From Pilatotrama ljubarskyi (Eukaryota > Basidiomycota > Agaricomycetes > Polyporales > Polyporaceae), in the NCBI GenBank assembly GCA_022385805.1, contig MU277685.1, positions 340,782-404,781 on the forward strand: a DNA stretch of 64,000 nucleotides. Direction: 5' to 3'. The translations under genes and the position numbers were made by a program. The notes under the pieces were generated by a model, which was not told the origin of the DNA, did not search any database, and was given only the letters and a program-made list of their open reading frames with translations. Below, piece by piece: positions 32,854 through 44,417 of the stretch (positions are counted from its first letter, which is position 1; the number at the start of each line of letters is the position of its first letter).

Positions 32854-33432
32854 ATGGTCCAAGCAAACATCCGTCAAACGCCACAACCCACCTCGTCCCT
32901 CGCTTACGCAGACGACTGGCTTGCTCGCGACCACGACATCGAAACTCCGGTATACCTGGTCATCGAAATCCCTCCTGCTTCGACCGGCGTGCAAGCGACG
33001 CGCTGGAGCATCGGATGGCGTGTCGGCGGACTCACTGAGGGCGACATGAAAGCGTGGCGTCAGCTCGCGATCGAGGCGTCTGCGCACCTCGTTGACATGG
33101 ATGAGCCGTCGCAGTACGCGTACCGGGGTCCGTTGACTAAGACCTTGTGTCCTGCTGCTGTTGCCGCCAAATGGTGCATGGTTACTAATACGACGCTGGC
33201 CGTACGCAAGAGGATCGAAGAGCTTGCCAAGACTACTGACATTGCAACAAGCGGTGAAGCAGAAACTCTAGAACAAGCGAGTCAGAAGTGGACACAGAGA
33301 CTACTCGAGGAAATGGCTGCCTTTAACCTCATCGCGGCGGAACGACGCGAACAAGTTGTTGCGCAAGCCCATGACTGTACGTCTGTCGGCCCATTCACCT
33401 GTTGCCAAGAGCTAATCAGAGGTGCAGCCTAG
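32854..33432 (+). CDS. unrecognised small protein, orphan family member 1
   Basis: Two exons: 32854-33376 and the 5-nt coding end 33428-33432, giving 175 aa. No known family is recognised. It shares an architecture with the genes at 34291-34920 and 56719-57310: an N-terminal block DDWLARDHDIETPVYL, a central RWSIGWRVGG segment, AVRKRIEELA, and a C-terminal W..RLLEEMAAFNLI block ending QAHD. All three genes have a phase-1 intron just after the C-terminal QAxx/MAHN motif. No signal peptide or membrane segment is seen, so the protein is probably soluble and intracellular. The long stretches of charged helix (ERREQVVAQ) suggest a protein-binding fold, but this is a guess. The neighbour 34291 is a paralogue in the same direction, so tandem duplication is inferred. 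Confidence 0.7.
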   Translation: MVQANIRQTPQPTSSLAYADDWLARDHDIETPVYLVIEIPPASTGVQATRWSIGWRVGGLTEGDMKAWRQLAIEASAHLVDMDEPSQYAYRGPLTKTLCPAAVAAKWCMVTNTTLAVRKRIEELAKTTDIATSGEAETLEQASQKWTQRLLEEMAAFNLIAAERREQVVAQAHDCTSVGPFTCCQELIRGAA

Positions 33433-34290
33433 ATACATTTTGCAGTCTATATAACCTTCATTCGTTCGTGTTGATTCTCATACAACCATCGGTATGTTCA
33501 GTATCAGGCGGAGCATCTCGCCCCGGCCACTCAGCCACTTCCCAGCGGGAGACCCTAGATGTCCCGGCTTCCTACAGACGCCGAGTCCGAACGTGTCAGA
33601 TATCGCAGCAGATTTCTTCTGAAAAGCTCCCCGTCAGGTTGAGCGCATATGACTGCATTGGACTGGGTTAGCAGAGATCGAGCCCAGACCACACTGAGTT
33701 CGTCCCGAGCAGTAACCTTCAAGTCGTGTCCGCCTGCGCCACCTGCGCCTGCTTCCAGTAAGTCTCACGCCCGCACACCGGCGCGTTGGCCTTATCTATT
33801 GGACCCTGTCCAGACCTCCCGAGTCCTGCTCAGGGCCTTTTGCACCGCTTCGCGGGCTCGCGCTCTTTCATAAGCGTTGTTGATACAATAACTTTTGCTG
33901 ACTGGCAAAGACTCGAGCCTGACCCATATCATGAAGGGAGAACGCACAGTCAACTTGGATACAGCAGGATGTATTCTAGCCCGTCCCCGTCCACGGCCTT
34001 GCACGCAGGGAACAGGAGTCCAGATAAGCGCATGGTCGTCATAATGGCTTGGCCTGGGTCTATTCCAGGTGCGGCGAGGGTCAGCGGATGACCGGTGACC
34101 TTGCAGGCATCCATGCCTGGCTCCATCCGCGGACAGTACAAAAGACAGGCCCTGGACACCTTCAGGCGTTCTGCACTTTCTACCCATCCAAGCTTAACTC
34201 CAGCTTCCACAATCACCATCAAGGCGAGTCTCCGACGGCCTGATTATACGCATCACGATAGCTGACAGGCATACACAGGGAAACATATCA
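33433..34290. other. spacer between the two orphan-family paralogues
   Basis: Holds TATATAA at 33448-33454 on the plus strand, just after the first paralogue. No gene that I can support follows it. The rest shows no clear coding pattern. Confidence 0.35.
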
Positions 34291-34920
34291 ATGGTCGAAG
34301 TCCTCAGGGCGCAGGACCAGTTCCACCTTCCCAAGCTAACGACTACGACCGACGACTGGCTGGCACGCGACCACGACATAGAGGTACCTGTCTACCTCTT
34401 CGTGTACCCTTCCCACACCACCGTCGACCCTCATCACGCGCGCTGGAGCATCTCATGGCCTGTCGGCGGACGCAGCGCGAGCGAGATGGTGGCGTGGAGG
34501 CACGTCCACGCCGACGCGTACGACAACGAGGCCGGTCTCGAGACGGACCCGCCGCGGTACGTGTATGGGGGCGCGATCACGAAGACCGCGGGCCCCGGGA
34601 CCGTGCTCGCGAAACGGTTCCTGCTCGCAGTCATGAGCCTCGCGATGCGGAAGAGGATCGAGGAGCTCGCAGCGGAGACCCCGCTCGCTCTGATGGAGGA
34701 GTCGTATCCGAGCGATGCGGACGGTCAGGCTTGGATCGTCAATCTCCTCGACAGAATGGTCGCTTCCGAGCTGATATCAAGTGCGGCGCGAGACCATATT
34801 ATTCAGCAGGCCTCCACCGGTACGTGCGAAATGGGTCTTGAAATCGCTCTGCTCAGCTGACCTCCTGTGCTAGCCTTTCTCACACCACATTCGCCGTTGA
34901 TCCTTGGGCTGTGCGAGTGA
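34291..34920 (+). CDS. unrecognised small protein, orphan family member 2
   Basis: Two exons, 34291-34819 and 34874-34920, give 191 aa. Paralogue of the gene at 32854: DDWLARDHDIEVPVYLFVYP matches DDWLARDHDIETPVYL almost exactly, and ARWSISWPVGG, MRKRIEELAAETPLA and LLDRMVASELISSAARDHII follow in the same order. The intron after QAST is in phase 1, as in its paralogue. The C-terminal exon (FLTPHSPLILGLCE) differs fully from the 2-codon end of member 1, so the tail is not conserved. The second half is GC-richer than member 1. No known domain, signal peptide or membrane helix is visible. Confidence 0.7.
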
Positions 34921-35294
34921 ACCGCTCTCGCGTCTACCGTATACTTGTAACCTTACCAACTATAGGCCCTATTTCGAATGTTCACCTCCATTCTCCTTCT
35001 ACTGGGCTCCCAGCCGTTCAAAGTACGGCCGCTCGCCTACAAAGCTATCGCGTGAACCGCTCATAAAGACATCCTGTCTACTTTCGCAACGGGGATAGCT
35101 GAGCTCAGTGTACGCACACAGGTCATATCCAACGTTGAACACGGAGGCCTGAGTTTGCAGATAACCGATGACTTCACTTCTAATATTGTTTCGACAGCTA
35201 CCACGGCGGAGCGCATCGCGTCCGAGTCCTCCTTCCTTCCGACCCATGCAAGGATGCCAAGTGAACTGAGCCCTGCAATCCGGCTTCTATGCTA

Positions 35295-36074
35295 TCATTG
35301 GATAAAAGCCTGCACCTTCTCCCTTGCTCCGTTCTCCCAGTCGTCGCAGCACAGCGCCAAGACTGCGGTGTCCCTGCTCGACAGCTTCTCGAATGCATCT
35401 CCTGCGCGGCCTTGCCTGCCATACTGAGCGAGCTCCTTAGGGAGCACCACCGTATATCGGAGGGTCCCCTCGCGCTTGAAGCCCATCCGCTCCGCGAGGC
35501 CGATCGACGGCGCGTTCTGGGGGTTCGCACACCACTGCGCGCGACGGAACCCGAGCCCGGGCGGCGAGGCGGACGGGAGCTGGAGGATATAGTTGAGGCA
35601 GATCGCGACCATCTCCTTCGCGACGTGAGTATGCTGGAACTCGGGGAAAACCATGATGTAGCCGGGCTCCATCTGCAGGTTCTTCGCTGACCCGTTGATG
35701 AGGCCGACGGTTCCTGCGAGGCTGCCTCCCCAGTCGGGGTGCGCGGGATCAGGACGCGTCTTGTCGATGATGGCGAGATAGATCCAGAGGGGATTCCTGC
35801 GAAAGGTGAGCTCGTGCCATGCGAGGAACTCGGCGGGCGTGTGGAAGTAGACGGTGTAGTAGCGGAGGAGCTCGTCGCGGCGGTCCTTAACGTGGTTCCA
35901 GTACGTCCCTGCGTGAAGGGATGGGATGAACGGGACGAGTTTCAGCCGTGAGGTTTGTAGTGTTTCTTGGTGCAGCGGGAAGGCGAAATTGATGTCGTAC
36001 GGGTCGGGGCCGTAGAGCTCGGAGTCCGCCACAGTTGGTCCCGGTTGCGGTGTATACTTGTTGACGTAGGACAT
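35295..36074 (-). CDS. GNAT-family N-acetyltransferase
   Basis: Single-exon gene, 259 aa, from ATG 36074 to the stop at 35295. It resembles the RimJ/RimL-type GNAT acetyltransferases that use acetyl-CoA to modify small molecules or protein N-termini. Visible features: TSRLKLVPFIPSLHAGTYW at the start of the domain, WIYLAIIDKTRP and LAGTVGLING as beta strands, GYIMVFPEFQHTHVAKEMVA as the acetyl-CoA-binding region, and AQWCANPQNAPSIGLAERMG with GFKREGTLRY at the C-terminal end, a classical RimJ/RimL ending. The N-terminal 45 residues (MSYVNKYTPQPGPTVADSEL) precede the domain. The absence of introns is unusual here. Substrate is unknown. Confidence 0.87.
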   Translation of the reverse strand: MSYVNKYTPQPGPTVADSELYGPDPYDINFAFPLHQETLQTSRLKLVPFIPSLHAGTYWNHVKDRRDELLRYYTVYFHTPAEFLAWHELTFRRNPLWIYLAIIDKTRPDPAHPDWGGSLAGTVGLINGSAKNLQMEPGYIMVFPEFQHTHVAKEMVAICLNYILQLPSASPPGLGFRRAQWCANPQNAPSIGLAERMGFKREGTLRYTVVLPKELAQYGRQGRAGDAFEKLSSRDTAVLALCCDDWENGAREKVQAFIQ

Positions 36075-38561
36075 GGCGCGGGAGCCCTTGGCTGTCTGGG
36101 GACTCCGTCAGGTCCTAGAGACTGTGTTATACGAAGGGTCCTCGTTTCTGCTATCGCAAGATGGTGATCATGAGTCAGTGAATCCCTCCAGCGGCTGATC
36201 TGGGCCGTGACTCACTTGAATAGACGCTTCCCAACGCGCCCGTGTGAGCACATTTCCAAGTTGAACCTGCGCTCGTCAAGAGGGTAGTCAGTGAACGGGA
36301 CGGAGCGTACGGACGGAGGCCCGACGGTGTCTCCTCAGTAACTTACTCGCCGAAGCTATAGAGTAAAGGAGAGTCTGGCTCTGGGCGATATTATCGATGC
36401 TTCTCTCATGCATATGGCCTCATGTGGCGCATAATTCAAGTGATCGAACCCGGGGCCCGATGGCGGGGTAAGGCACAAGCAGCCCAATGCTCTAGGACTC
36501 GGATCGCATACTTACATTTCGACAATGTGCGAGAATTCCGCAGGTAAGGCGCAGACCTGCATAGGGATCCATTGGCATTGCACCTTCCCGGAGTAATTGA
36601 TAATATAGATCTATGTTCAATTGCTTGGAGGTATACGACTTGCGAACGCTGACTGGGTAGTATCAGACTACCACGCGTCAAACAGGCCGCCTGCGTGTCG
36701 TACGAAGATATCGTTTCAGCTCCTCTCTCAGACTGATTGAATACGGACCGAGCTTTCCAGATGTTCGACGTCAGTTCAAGAGGGAACTCGCAGGGGATCT
36801 TTGCAGTGGTGACTGGCAACTCCTGCGAGTGCTATACTATTTGTACATGTTTGTAGATCATATAGCCGCCCTCAGGACATGGGCCTCGAAACTTCAAACG
36901 GTTTGAAAACAGCATTTCTGCGAGCGAGGTCCTGCTTAGGTGGCGGATGAGACCCAGTGGATAGTATCTAAACATCTAGCAGAGAATCGAACGACAGCGG
37001 GTGCTCAACTGCTTGTTACGGAGCCTCACAGGGCCGGTGAGAGCGTCACAGGGGCGTGTATGTAGTTTCAGACTGGTAGATGTCTCCATACATACCCTTT
37101 GTGCAGGTCACGAGCAGTTTCGAAGGGGCGCGTGACAGTGTGGAGGCTGAAAATCTCGCGGAAGGTGGGGCAAGAGCACGCACTAGGCGCGCGGCAGATC
37201 TCAGCCACTGGCGCACCAGGTACGATCACGTGACAGACGCGACACCCATCGGGTTACCTCCGATGTAACCAAAGGCTCAAAGCTACAGCGGGGAAGGGGC
37301 GGGAGGACAGGAGCAAATATGAAGCAGTGCAGAGAAAAAGTTACATGCCCAGCATAATATAAAAGTTGCCTACGGGAGAGCGCAAGAACGAGAAGAGAAA
37401 GAGAGGAAGAAAGACGAGGCCAATGCGAAGGCTGCTGCAACTCGCATGATCGTTGATCCCGCAAAGCTGCCAACCTTGACCAATGTACCACTGGATGAGC
37501 AGCTGGGAGGCTCCAATAGAGTTGAGAGTCATCAGGAAGGCAGACAAGATAAAGGCTCTGGAGGAGGCGATGGCGCGACAGTGATTGCAGCAGCCGGAGG
37601 AATTCGAAGGCTCAGCACCTGTCGAACTAACTATTGCTTCTGCTCACGAACCCTGAGTTCACCGCGCTGCTACTGTACATCGCGCCTTGTCGCGTACTCT
37701 TTATCATGATGACGCGAACCGTAATACATAGTATCTGCGGCTGGTACAACATAGAGAAGCCAGTCAAGCGTCGCACGAGGAAAGTGCATAGCTCGCGCAC
37801 GACCCACGCGCGCGTTGGACCTGGAGGGCCACGCAGAAGCGCTGAGCCCATACTCATCGCGGGCGCCTGATGACTCAGCGCCCCGCAAGGCGAGCAGGCA
37901 TTGCCAGTCACCATTTGCAGGGCGTCCGAGGAAGAGCATGGGCGTCTCCATGATCTCCCTCGCCTGAACAAGCCCGTCGCAACTTGACGCCCATCTCAGC
38001 CTTTACACCTTGCCGTCATCTCGACGCCTTCAGTGCGTCTGGCTACACGTCAGAGTATGCACTTGTGTTTGACGACGCGAAATGCGATTAGAATTGCCAT
38101 CATGGCTTGTAGCTCTTGCGCGGAATCTCGTGGGATTCGTGACGTCTCAGCGCCACGAACAGGAGGTCTTCACTGACTTCCACCGGTGAGTCTTTGTTCT
38201 ATGTCCAGAGTCAGACTCTTCAACGATTCTCTCTAGGAAACATTAATGGCCACGTGTGAAGCTTCTACATCTGTTAGGGCAGCCCGAGCGGCTTGAATAG
38301 CTTCGGGTACCCTGATGATTGAAGCCCCCTAGGGCCGCAGACGAATGGATGTCTGCCGACGTGGCCGAATCCCTGAGGGATTACTTCTCAGTATGCTTGA
38401 GGTCAAGTAAGTAGAACCCTATTTCTATCCGACTCGGTACCGATCAAGGCTCAAGCAACTCTCGTGCCCGGGCAATAGGCTTGATGGCCGTGGCCAAAGA
38501 ACCGGCCGAGGCATCGGAACAGCCAGCAGCCTGATACCTGAACGCTTGGGGCATATGCAGA

Positions 38562-38587
38562 TACTATCCCTACCACGGATATGCAAA
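38562..38587 (+). repeat. 26-bp inverted repeat, left arm
   Basis: TACTATCCCTACCACGGATA plus TGCAAA; its exact reverse complement lies at 39256-39281, about 670 bp away. Flanking bases differ. Confidence 0.75.
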
Positions 38588-39255
38588 AGTACACAGTAAT
38601 GCAAATCTGCAATAGCGCGGCATCCGCTCATGCTCTTCTCTCGCTTCTTTTTGTAGTATGTTCGGAATGCTATAGAGAGGCCATGTATGTAGTTTGAACG
38701 GGGTAGACGGAGAATTGCGGTCTACAGGTCTGAAATACTCGTTTTGAGAGCCAATGTACCCACTTCTGCAACTGCTGATGCCCAGATCCCGCTGCAGCTT
38801 CTTAACCGATTAACCTCAAATTTCGGATATGAGCTTCGCTGAGCCTTTCGCACCAGTCAGGCTTGGCCGATCCGTACTCTGTATCCTAGAAGAGTAGGAA
38901 TACAAACAATGTGGCTGAAGTGTGCTCAGGGAGGGAGGGTTTCGCACTCCGCTACCAAGCGATAGTAGCCGAGAGTTGCATTCGTGAATCCCTTCTGCGA
39001 GGCTTGCAGTGGCAGAGACGGTCGGCAGGGTATCGCCGATTTACGCGAATCGGAGTACAATTCGCTTGCGCGACGAGGATGTGCATTACCCTGAACTTTT
39101 CGTGCCCCTCACCGGAAGTGCCCCGACCGAGCTTGTACGCCATCGTTCACCACGAAAACTCACAAAAGTGAAGGTCAGACCGTATAGAATATGCTCACGA
39201 AGTTTCAGGTGGTACGGTGAAGATGTGCTAGAGCTGTAGCCTAAGCGCCTCAGGA

Positions 39256-39281
39256 TTTGCATATCCGTGGTAGGGATAGTA
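39256..39281 (-). repeat. 26-bp inverted repeat, right arm
   Basis: Exact reverse complement of 38562-38587. No target-site duplication is visible beside the arms, so an element boundary is not proven. Confidence 0.75.
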
Positions 39282-40521
39282 CCTCAAGGGGCTCGGATCA
39301 GCCACAACCTCGGGGGACTTGGCTCCTCTGCCGAGGTTCGACGCGCGCTACTAGACGCGACGCATCCGCACCCGCGTCACGTGGACGTTCAACCAAAGAA
39401 TGGTTCGAGTGCTCGCCTGTGCTCGCGCGATCTCACTGGCCCATCCTCGCACTTGAACGTCACGCAGTGACTTCTCCAAGCTCTATACCTCTTTCCGAAG
39501 AGACCTCCTTTTACTCGGGACCAAAAGTGGACAGGGCGTCCGGACGACTGGTGAGTCCTTTACGTCCTAAGTTCCTGACTGGAATAGTCTTCGCGACGGC
39601 GTTGGTACGCTGGCAGCTCGCACGGAATCTTGCGCCGAGCTTACGAATGCTCTGGTTTCGTACGAAGGCCGTCTATATGCTACTGGACGATTCAACTGAT
39701 TGCTGCCGTGGAGCGGAGGTGCGACATGAGATGCACTGCGGAGGGGCTTCGGGCAGCTCTGGTACGCTATAGCGGTTCGTCTTGATTACAGTCAAAGTCT
39801 CGCTTCTTAGACGATATCCCGCCGTTCTAACGCTGCGGGCTCAACCACATCCTCGCCGTGCAGGTGTGCATCAAGAAGATACGGGCATTCAAAGTACTGG
39901 GCTCGTCTTGAGCGGATGACCGAAGGCTAGCTGACCTTCCAGCTGACAACGGTATGGATGTGCGGCAACAAATGCTGATGCTGGATTGCTGACGCACACA
40001 CATCGCAGGCTGGGACGCAGGCTCCCTCATAACCCTCGAATGTCGGTCTTTGCGGCTGGCAAGACACTCATAATCCCCAACACGAGGTCCCGACTCCGTC
40101 TTCTCGGGAGATACGATGGACATAGGACAATCAAGCTCCGCCTCGGGCGCAATGCGCCAGACTGGCCTGTATTGTTCTGGCATCATTGGAAGCAAGCTCG
40201 CGTACCTGCTGTATTCGCGACCCGCTCCCCCATCGAGCGTCTAAACCATGCGCTGAGGTCCAGCAAGATCGCGGCTTTGTAGCCGGTGTTCTTCTGCAGT
40301 CCCCCATTGCTGGTAGCCTCCACATCCTATCGCGGTGCCATCGCCGTTATCGTAGCCTCATCGCCCCCGCTTGTCTTCTCGCTCTGTTATCGCCATTGGT
40401 TCTTACCCCACATTCATCTCGGCACCGGGATGCTCCCTCTTCCTCTCTCCCACGACATCTGCAGGGGACAGACCTGCCGGTTTGCCTCCGAACTCTGAAC
40501 CTTCTGCGTTATGAGACCAAG

Positions 40522-41044
40522 ATGACGGGGTCTTACTGGGCTGATCTCCTTGCTTCTGATCTTGCTTCGGTGATTCCTCGTTCGCTCGTTTACAATGCCG
40601 ACGCTGCTGGTGCTGCCTCCCCGTCTTGGGCAACGACATCGACTGCAGTTGCATGAACGCCGCTCCCCAGTCTCTTCTGCGCGATCAAACCGACAATCAA
40701 CGCGGTCAGCGCGCGGAGTCGTACGACGAGGACGGGCGTGTACTTGCGGTACTCCAACATCCGCCTGCGGAAGCCCGCTTTACAGCCGCCCCGTCAGACG
40801 TGAAGTGGAGAGGCGTCTCGCTGGTGCTCTGTTTTATCCCGATCTTTCGGAGCTCACCTGCCTTACGCCGACGCGCTCGCAGTCCCTGTACGACAATTCC
40901 GACCTGATAACCTTCCTTTCCACTCCGCCATCCTCCTGCGCGGAGGGAAGCGACACGACCCCCAATCTGTCCCTTACGCTCATCGATCACTATGCAGCAG
41001 CCTCTGTGCCCTTCCTTACGCCCTCTGGAGGCATTCTTCCATAG
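40522..41044 (+). CDS. possible gene or gene fragment, unrecognised
   Basis: Weak case. An ATG at 40522 opens 44 codons with protein-like composition (MTGSYWADLLASDLASVIPR). Two later patches in other frames also look coded: PQSLLRDQTDNQRGQRAESY near 40660-40730 and FYPDLSELTCLTPTRSQSLY from about 40830 on, which runs to a TAG at 41042-41044. I cannot join them with clear splice sites. It may be a decayed gene, or an intron-containing gene whose junctions I missed. Confidence 0.25.
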
Positions 41045-44000
41045 TAACATCGTGGCGTAGATTCGCAGTCTACTCCAACGTGGTCTTCTGTACGAGCTGC
41101 GGCTGGGAAGAATCCGCTTCCTCTACGCAAGCTCCGGCCGTGCCCTTGGCTTGTCCGCCTTGGATGCTTCGTTGACGCGGCGGTTCGCCGGCCCCAGCGG
41201 AGCGCGGGGTCCGCAGCCCCCGGCAGGCAGGCCGCCAGCAGGTTTGAGTACAGCGGCAGGTACGTATGAACGGATATCCTCCACGTGTCTTATACTCGCA
41301 GTTCCTGTCCCCGCTTCAGCAACGCATTGCACACTTTGAATGGCCGATCGACGCGCGCTCCAATAGGGCCTGCACGCTCTATCTGCGATGCCCCCCAATG
41401 CGCGGACGGCAGTGCTGTTCTGGTCAACGTGGCCACCGCAGTATAGCTGCAGAAGGCGGATTCGCTGTCAATAGGCGACCCGCACTCGACGCCAAGCACG
41501 CACAACGTCAACTCGATCCCGTGAGAGGCGACAGGGGCCTACTATTCAGCCGGTGGACGACAAGTCTGACGGACGCCCGGGCGCCCGCGACGACCGCTTC
41601 TGCGAAGTCCACCTTACGTCGGTGGACACTACCGAAAGTGCGAAGCGCCAGGGAAACAGAGGGCTGCTGCCAAACCCTGCGAACGCACACCTCGATGCGG
41701 GAACGCGGAAAGAAACTTCGCGTTTGGTCAGCTTCTGTGCGTCTCTCTCGAGCGGCCGGCCTGCTATTTGCTCTGCGATGCGAGCGCCCATGCAGGTGAG
41801 CGCCACTCCTCCTCGCTCCCTCCTTTCCAGCTCATGGCAGGAAGCCGTCTAGGACTGGCGAGAGTACGTGTGAGCGGCGAGCCTGCTACACCGTGCCGTC
41901 AGATACAAGCTCCATTCGCGATCGGTGGGTGCTGTTGGAGCTTGTATCGTACGCCCGCCCGTCGGACTGCCTGCACTGCGTGCACCCAATGGGAGCGCCG
42001 CGATGACGCCTCGATGAGCGATGCCCCGCTCGCGGGCGTCTCAAGATTCCAGCGGGCACCTCAGCGTTCCCGCGTTCGAGAAGACGGCGGGGGAAGCTGG
42101 ATTGACTGGGGGAAGGAGGCGAGGCGGTTCGGCGAAGGTGGGGGGAAGGAGGAAGGCGAGACCCCGGGGACTGGCCGTGCGCGGTGCAGCGGCCTGGTCC
42201 GACTCCTGCGACACGGTCCTGGTACTGCACCCTTGCCTCTCCCGGCCACCGGCCTCGCCGTATGCCATTTGTCGAAGACGGCGCGGCGTTTGGTGGGTGG
42301 GAGACGGCGGGTGGAGCTGCGGCATAGTGCGGACTGCAGATTGAATGATCTCACTTGGCACGCGGGTACGACGGACTGCTCGAGGGAATGGGACTGGCTC
42401 GAGTTGCAGAGTCAGGGTTGCGGGGGAACACCCAGCTATCGGCTGGAACACACATCACGCAGCCCATCAGGGCGAGCCATGAGGGTTGCATTCCCGTCTT
42501 GTAGTGGGCCACGGTCTCTGCAGGACAGGAATGATGGGAGAGGAGTCGAGAACCGCCATGGGGAGGTGATGACAGACGTCCTAGGACTGCGGGCGGCGTC
42601 CGACACTTCGTCCGTACGTACAAACTTCGTACAATGCACACTTACCCGCTCATGATCGCTCGCCCAGCCCCCCGCTTGATACGTAGCCACGCAGCGGCCT
42701 GCGACCGTCGTAGCGTCAAAAGCGTCAGCTTTAGGCCATCCGGGCGACCGTTCGTAACGCGGATCTAGCGACAAACCAGCGGTCGCATGTGGCTAATCCA
42801 GTACGTCTGTCGTTCCGTCACATCCTTCCTCTCGGCCTCGCCGCCTTGGACGCCACCGATCATAGTCGACGAGCCCGCAGGGGCAGCCTGACGAGCTTGC
42901 GCTTGCGTATAGAGCTACGAGAACCTCGACGAAGGCTCAACGCATCGGACAGACGCACGCAACGGCCGCTTACGGCGTCACACCGTCGCTTCACGCAACG
43001 AACACTTCATGCATGAAGTCATCCGGTGTGGAGACCTGCCATCCCCGGCCGCAGCACGGTTACCCACACAAGCACCGAGCGAGGCGTCCGGATTGATGGG
43101 CACCGTACGGGATTGCGTATCGCGCGTGCGTATGTTCATTATTCATAGTCATACTTAGATACGATGACGGCGACGCTGATCTTCGAATTCCCGCCGGGCT
43201 GGGGGGTGCATTGAATGCCGCATACGGCGTATCATACGTCGGCCTCGACGTCGTAGGAACGCCCCTGTTGATTTGCCGTGCGCAATTAATTTCGCAGGAC
43301 GTGTGCGCACGCACGAATTCATTTGTTCTCCGGCCACCAAACCTGCTTGAACTTCACAGAAGGGGCTCGAAGCTCGCCGCCGATCGGGCGTTCCCGCGCT
43401 CGCTGAGATTTTGGAGGGTGTCGTGTCGTGTCGTGTATACGCCCTTCCATCTTACCGCAAATAGCCAAGAACCGCACGACGATGTGGAGTCGAAGTGTAG
43501 GCAATCCGATGGGCGGACAAGCGGCCGTGGGTTTTCTTTCGGTCTCATGTTGAAGCTCAAGCTGTACGGTATTTCGAGCGTTCGAACGACGTACGAAAGC
43601 CGGAGCCCGCAGGACGTGCATCGACACCGATATGCATTAATGCGCTAGATTATACGCGGATCTTTTTGTCGCTCAGCGACGACAATGCCGACGACAGCCC
43701 CAATCAAAGCAGCATCTGAAGAAGAGGTAGTGGTAGCGTGTGCCCAAAAGTGTGCATGCGGGAGAAACGGAACTATAGTACACGGCCGCGCGCGCGGCGG
43801 GCACAATGGGGCGTATAAGAGCAGGCGCTGTTGTCATCGTGAGCGGGATAGATACCAAGCATGGGACGATATGAGATGAGTGAGAGAGTATGAGAGAGTA
43901 TGAGACAGAGATGGGATGGAGTGAACGCAGGAGAGAGGTAGTACAGATACAGCGGTACGCGCCGTTCAGTCATCATCAACAAGCAGTCGAGCGGCCAATC

Positions 44001-44417
44001 AAGCGGGAATCGAAAGCGGAGGCGGGGTGGGGCGAGGCGTGGATGAGGGGAACGCGGGCACAAGACGGGATGGCCGTGGCGTGGCGGATCGTGATGATAT
44101 GAGGATGAAGAGGGCCAAGGTGAAGGGGAATATGCGACATGCAAGGGTAGCCAAGCGACGAGACCTCATTACGACGTAGGCGGGCGGGTGGATGGGAATC
44201 GGGGTCTCGAGGTGCGAGCCGGATATTATACACAGTGAGCGGGCGAAGCAGCGCGGACAATCTCGGAGGGGGCATGAGCGGGCATATCGTCTTGCATGGG
44301 CATGGGCATGGAGATCATGGAACGGCACGGGCATGAACATGGGGACGCGCAGACGAGAGGGGCAGCCAGAAGGGAGGGGAGACAGGGCGCAGGGCGAGAG
44401 GCAAAGCCAAGCCAGCC
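41045..44417. other. gene-poor stretch, 3.4 kb
   Basis: Long open frames on both strands here are artefacts of GC-rich composition. Short tandem repeats are present: GTGTC repeats at about 43420-43437 and a GAGAGTATGA repeat at about 43883-43905. No gene is supported. Confidence 0.4.

Larger units (their letters stand above)
36075..40521. other. gene-poor stretch, 4.4 kb
   Basis: No named gene. It holds a pair of 26-bp inverted repeats (38562-38587 and 39256-39281). A minus-strand patch at about 39827-39930 reads YFECPYLLDAHLHGEDVVEP, which looks like decayed coding sequence. A 25-bp motif around GTATGTAGTTT recurs at about 37057 and 38682. Base composition is nearer 50 percent GC than in the genes. 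Confidence 0.4.

Noticed and set aside
33494..33622. 42-codon ORF 40 bp after TATATAA at 33448
   Set aside because: Too short and without any motif; the TATA word lies in the 3' region of the preceding gene.
41768..42655. 295-aa plus-strand open frame
   Set aside because: Unbalanced Arg/Gly/Cys composition, overlapping frames on the other strand, no promoter or family motif.
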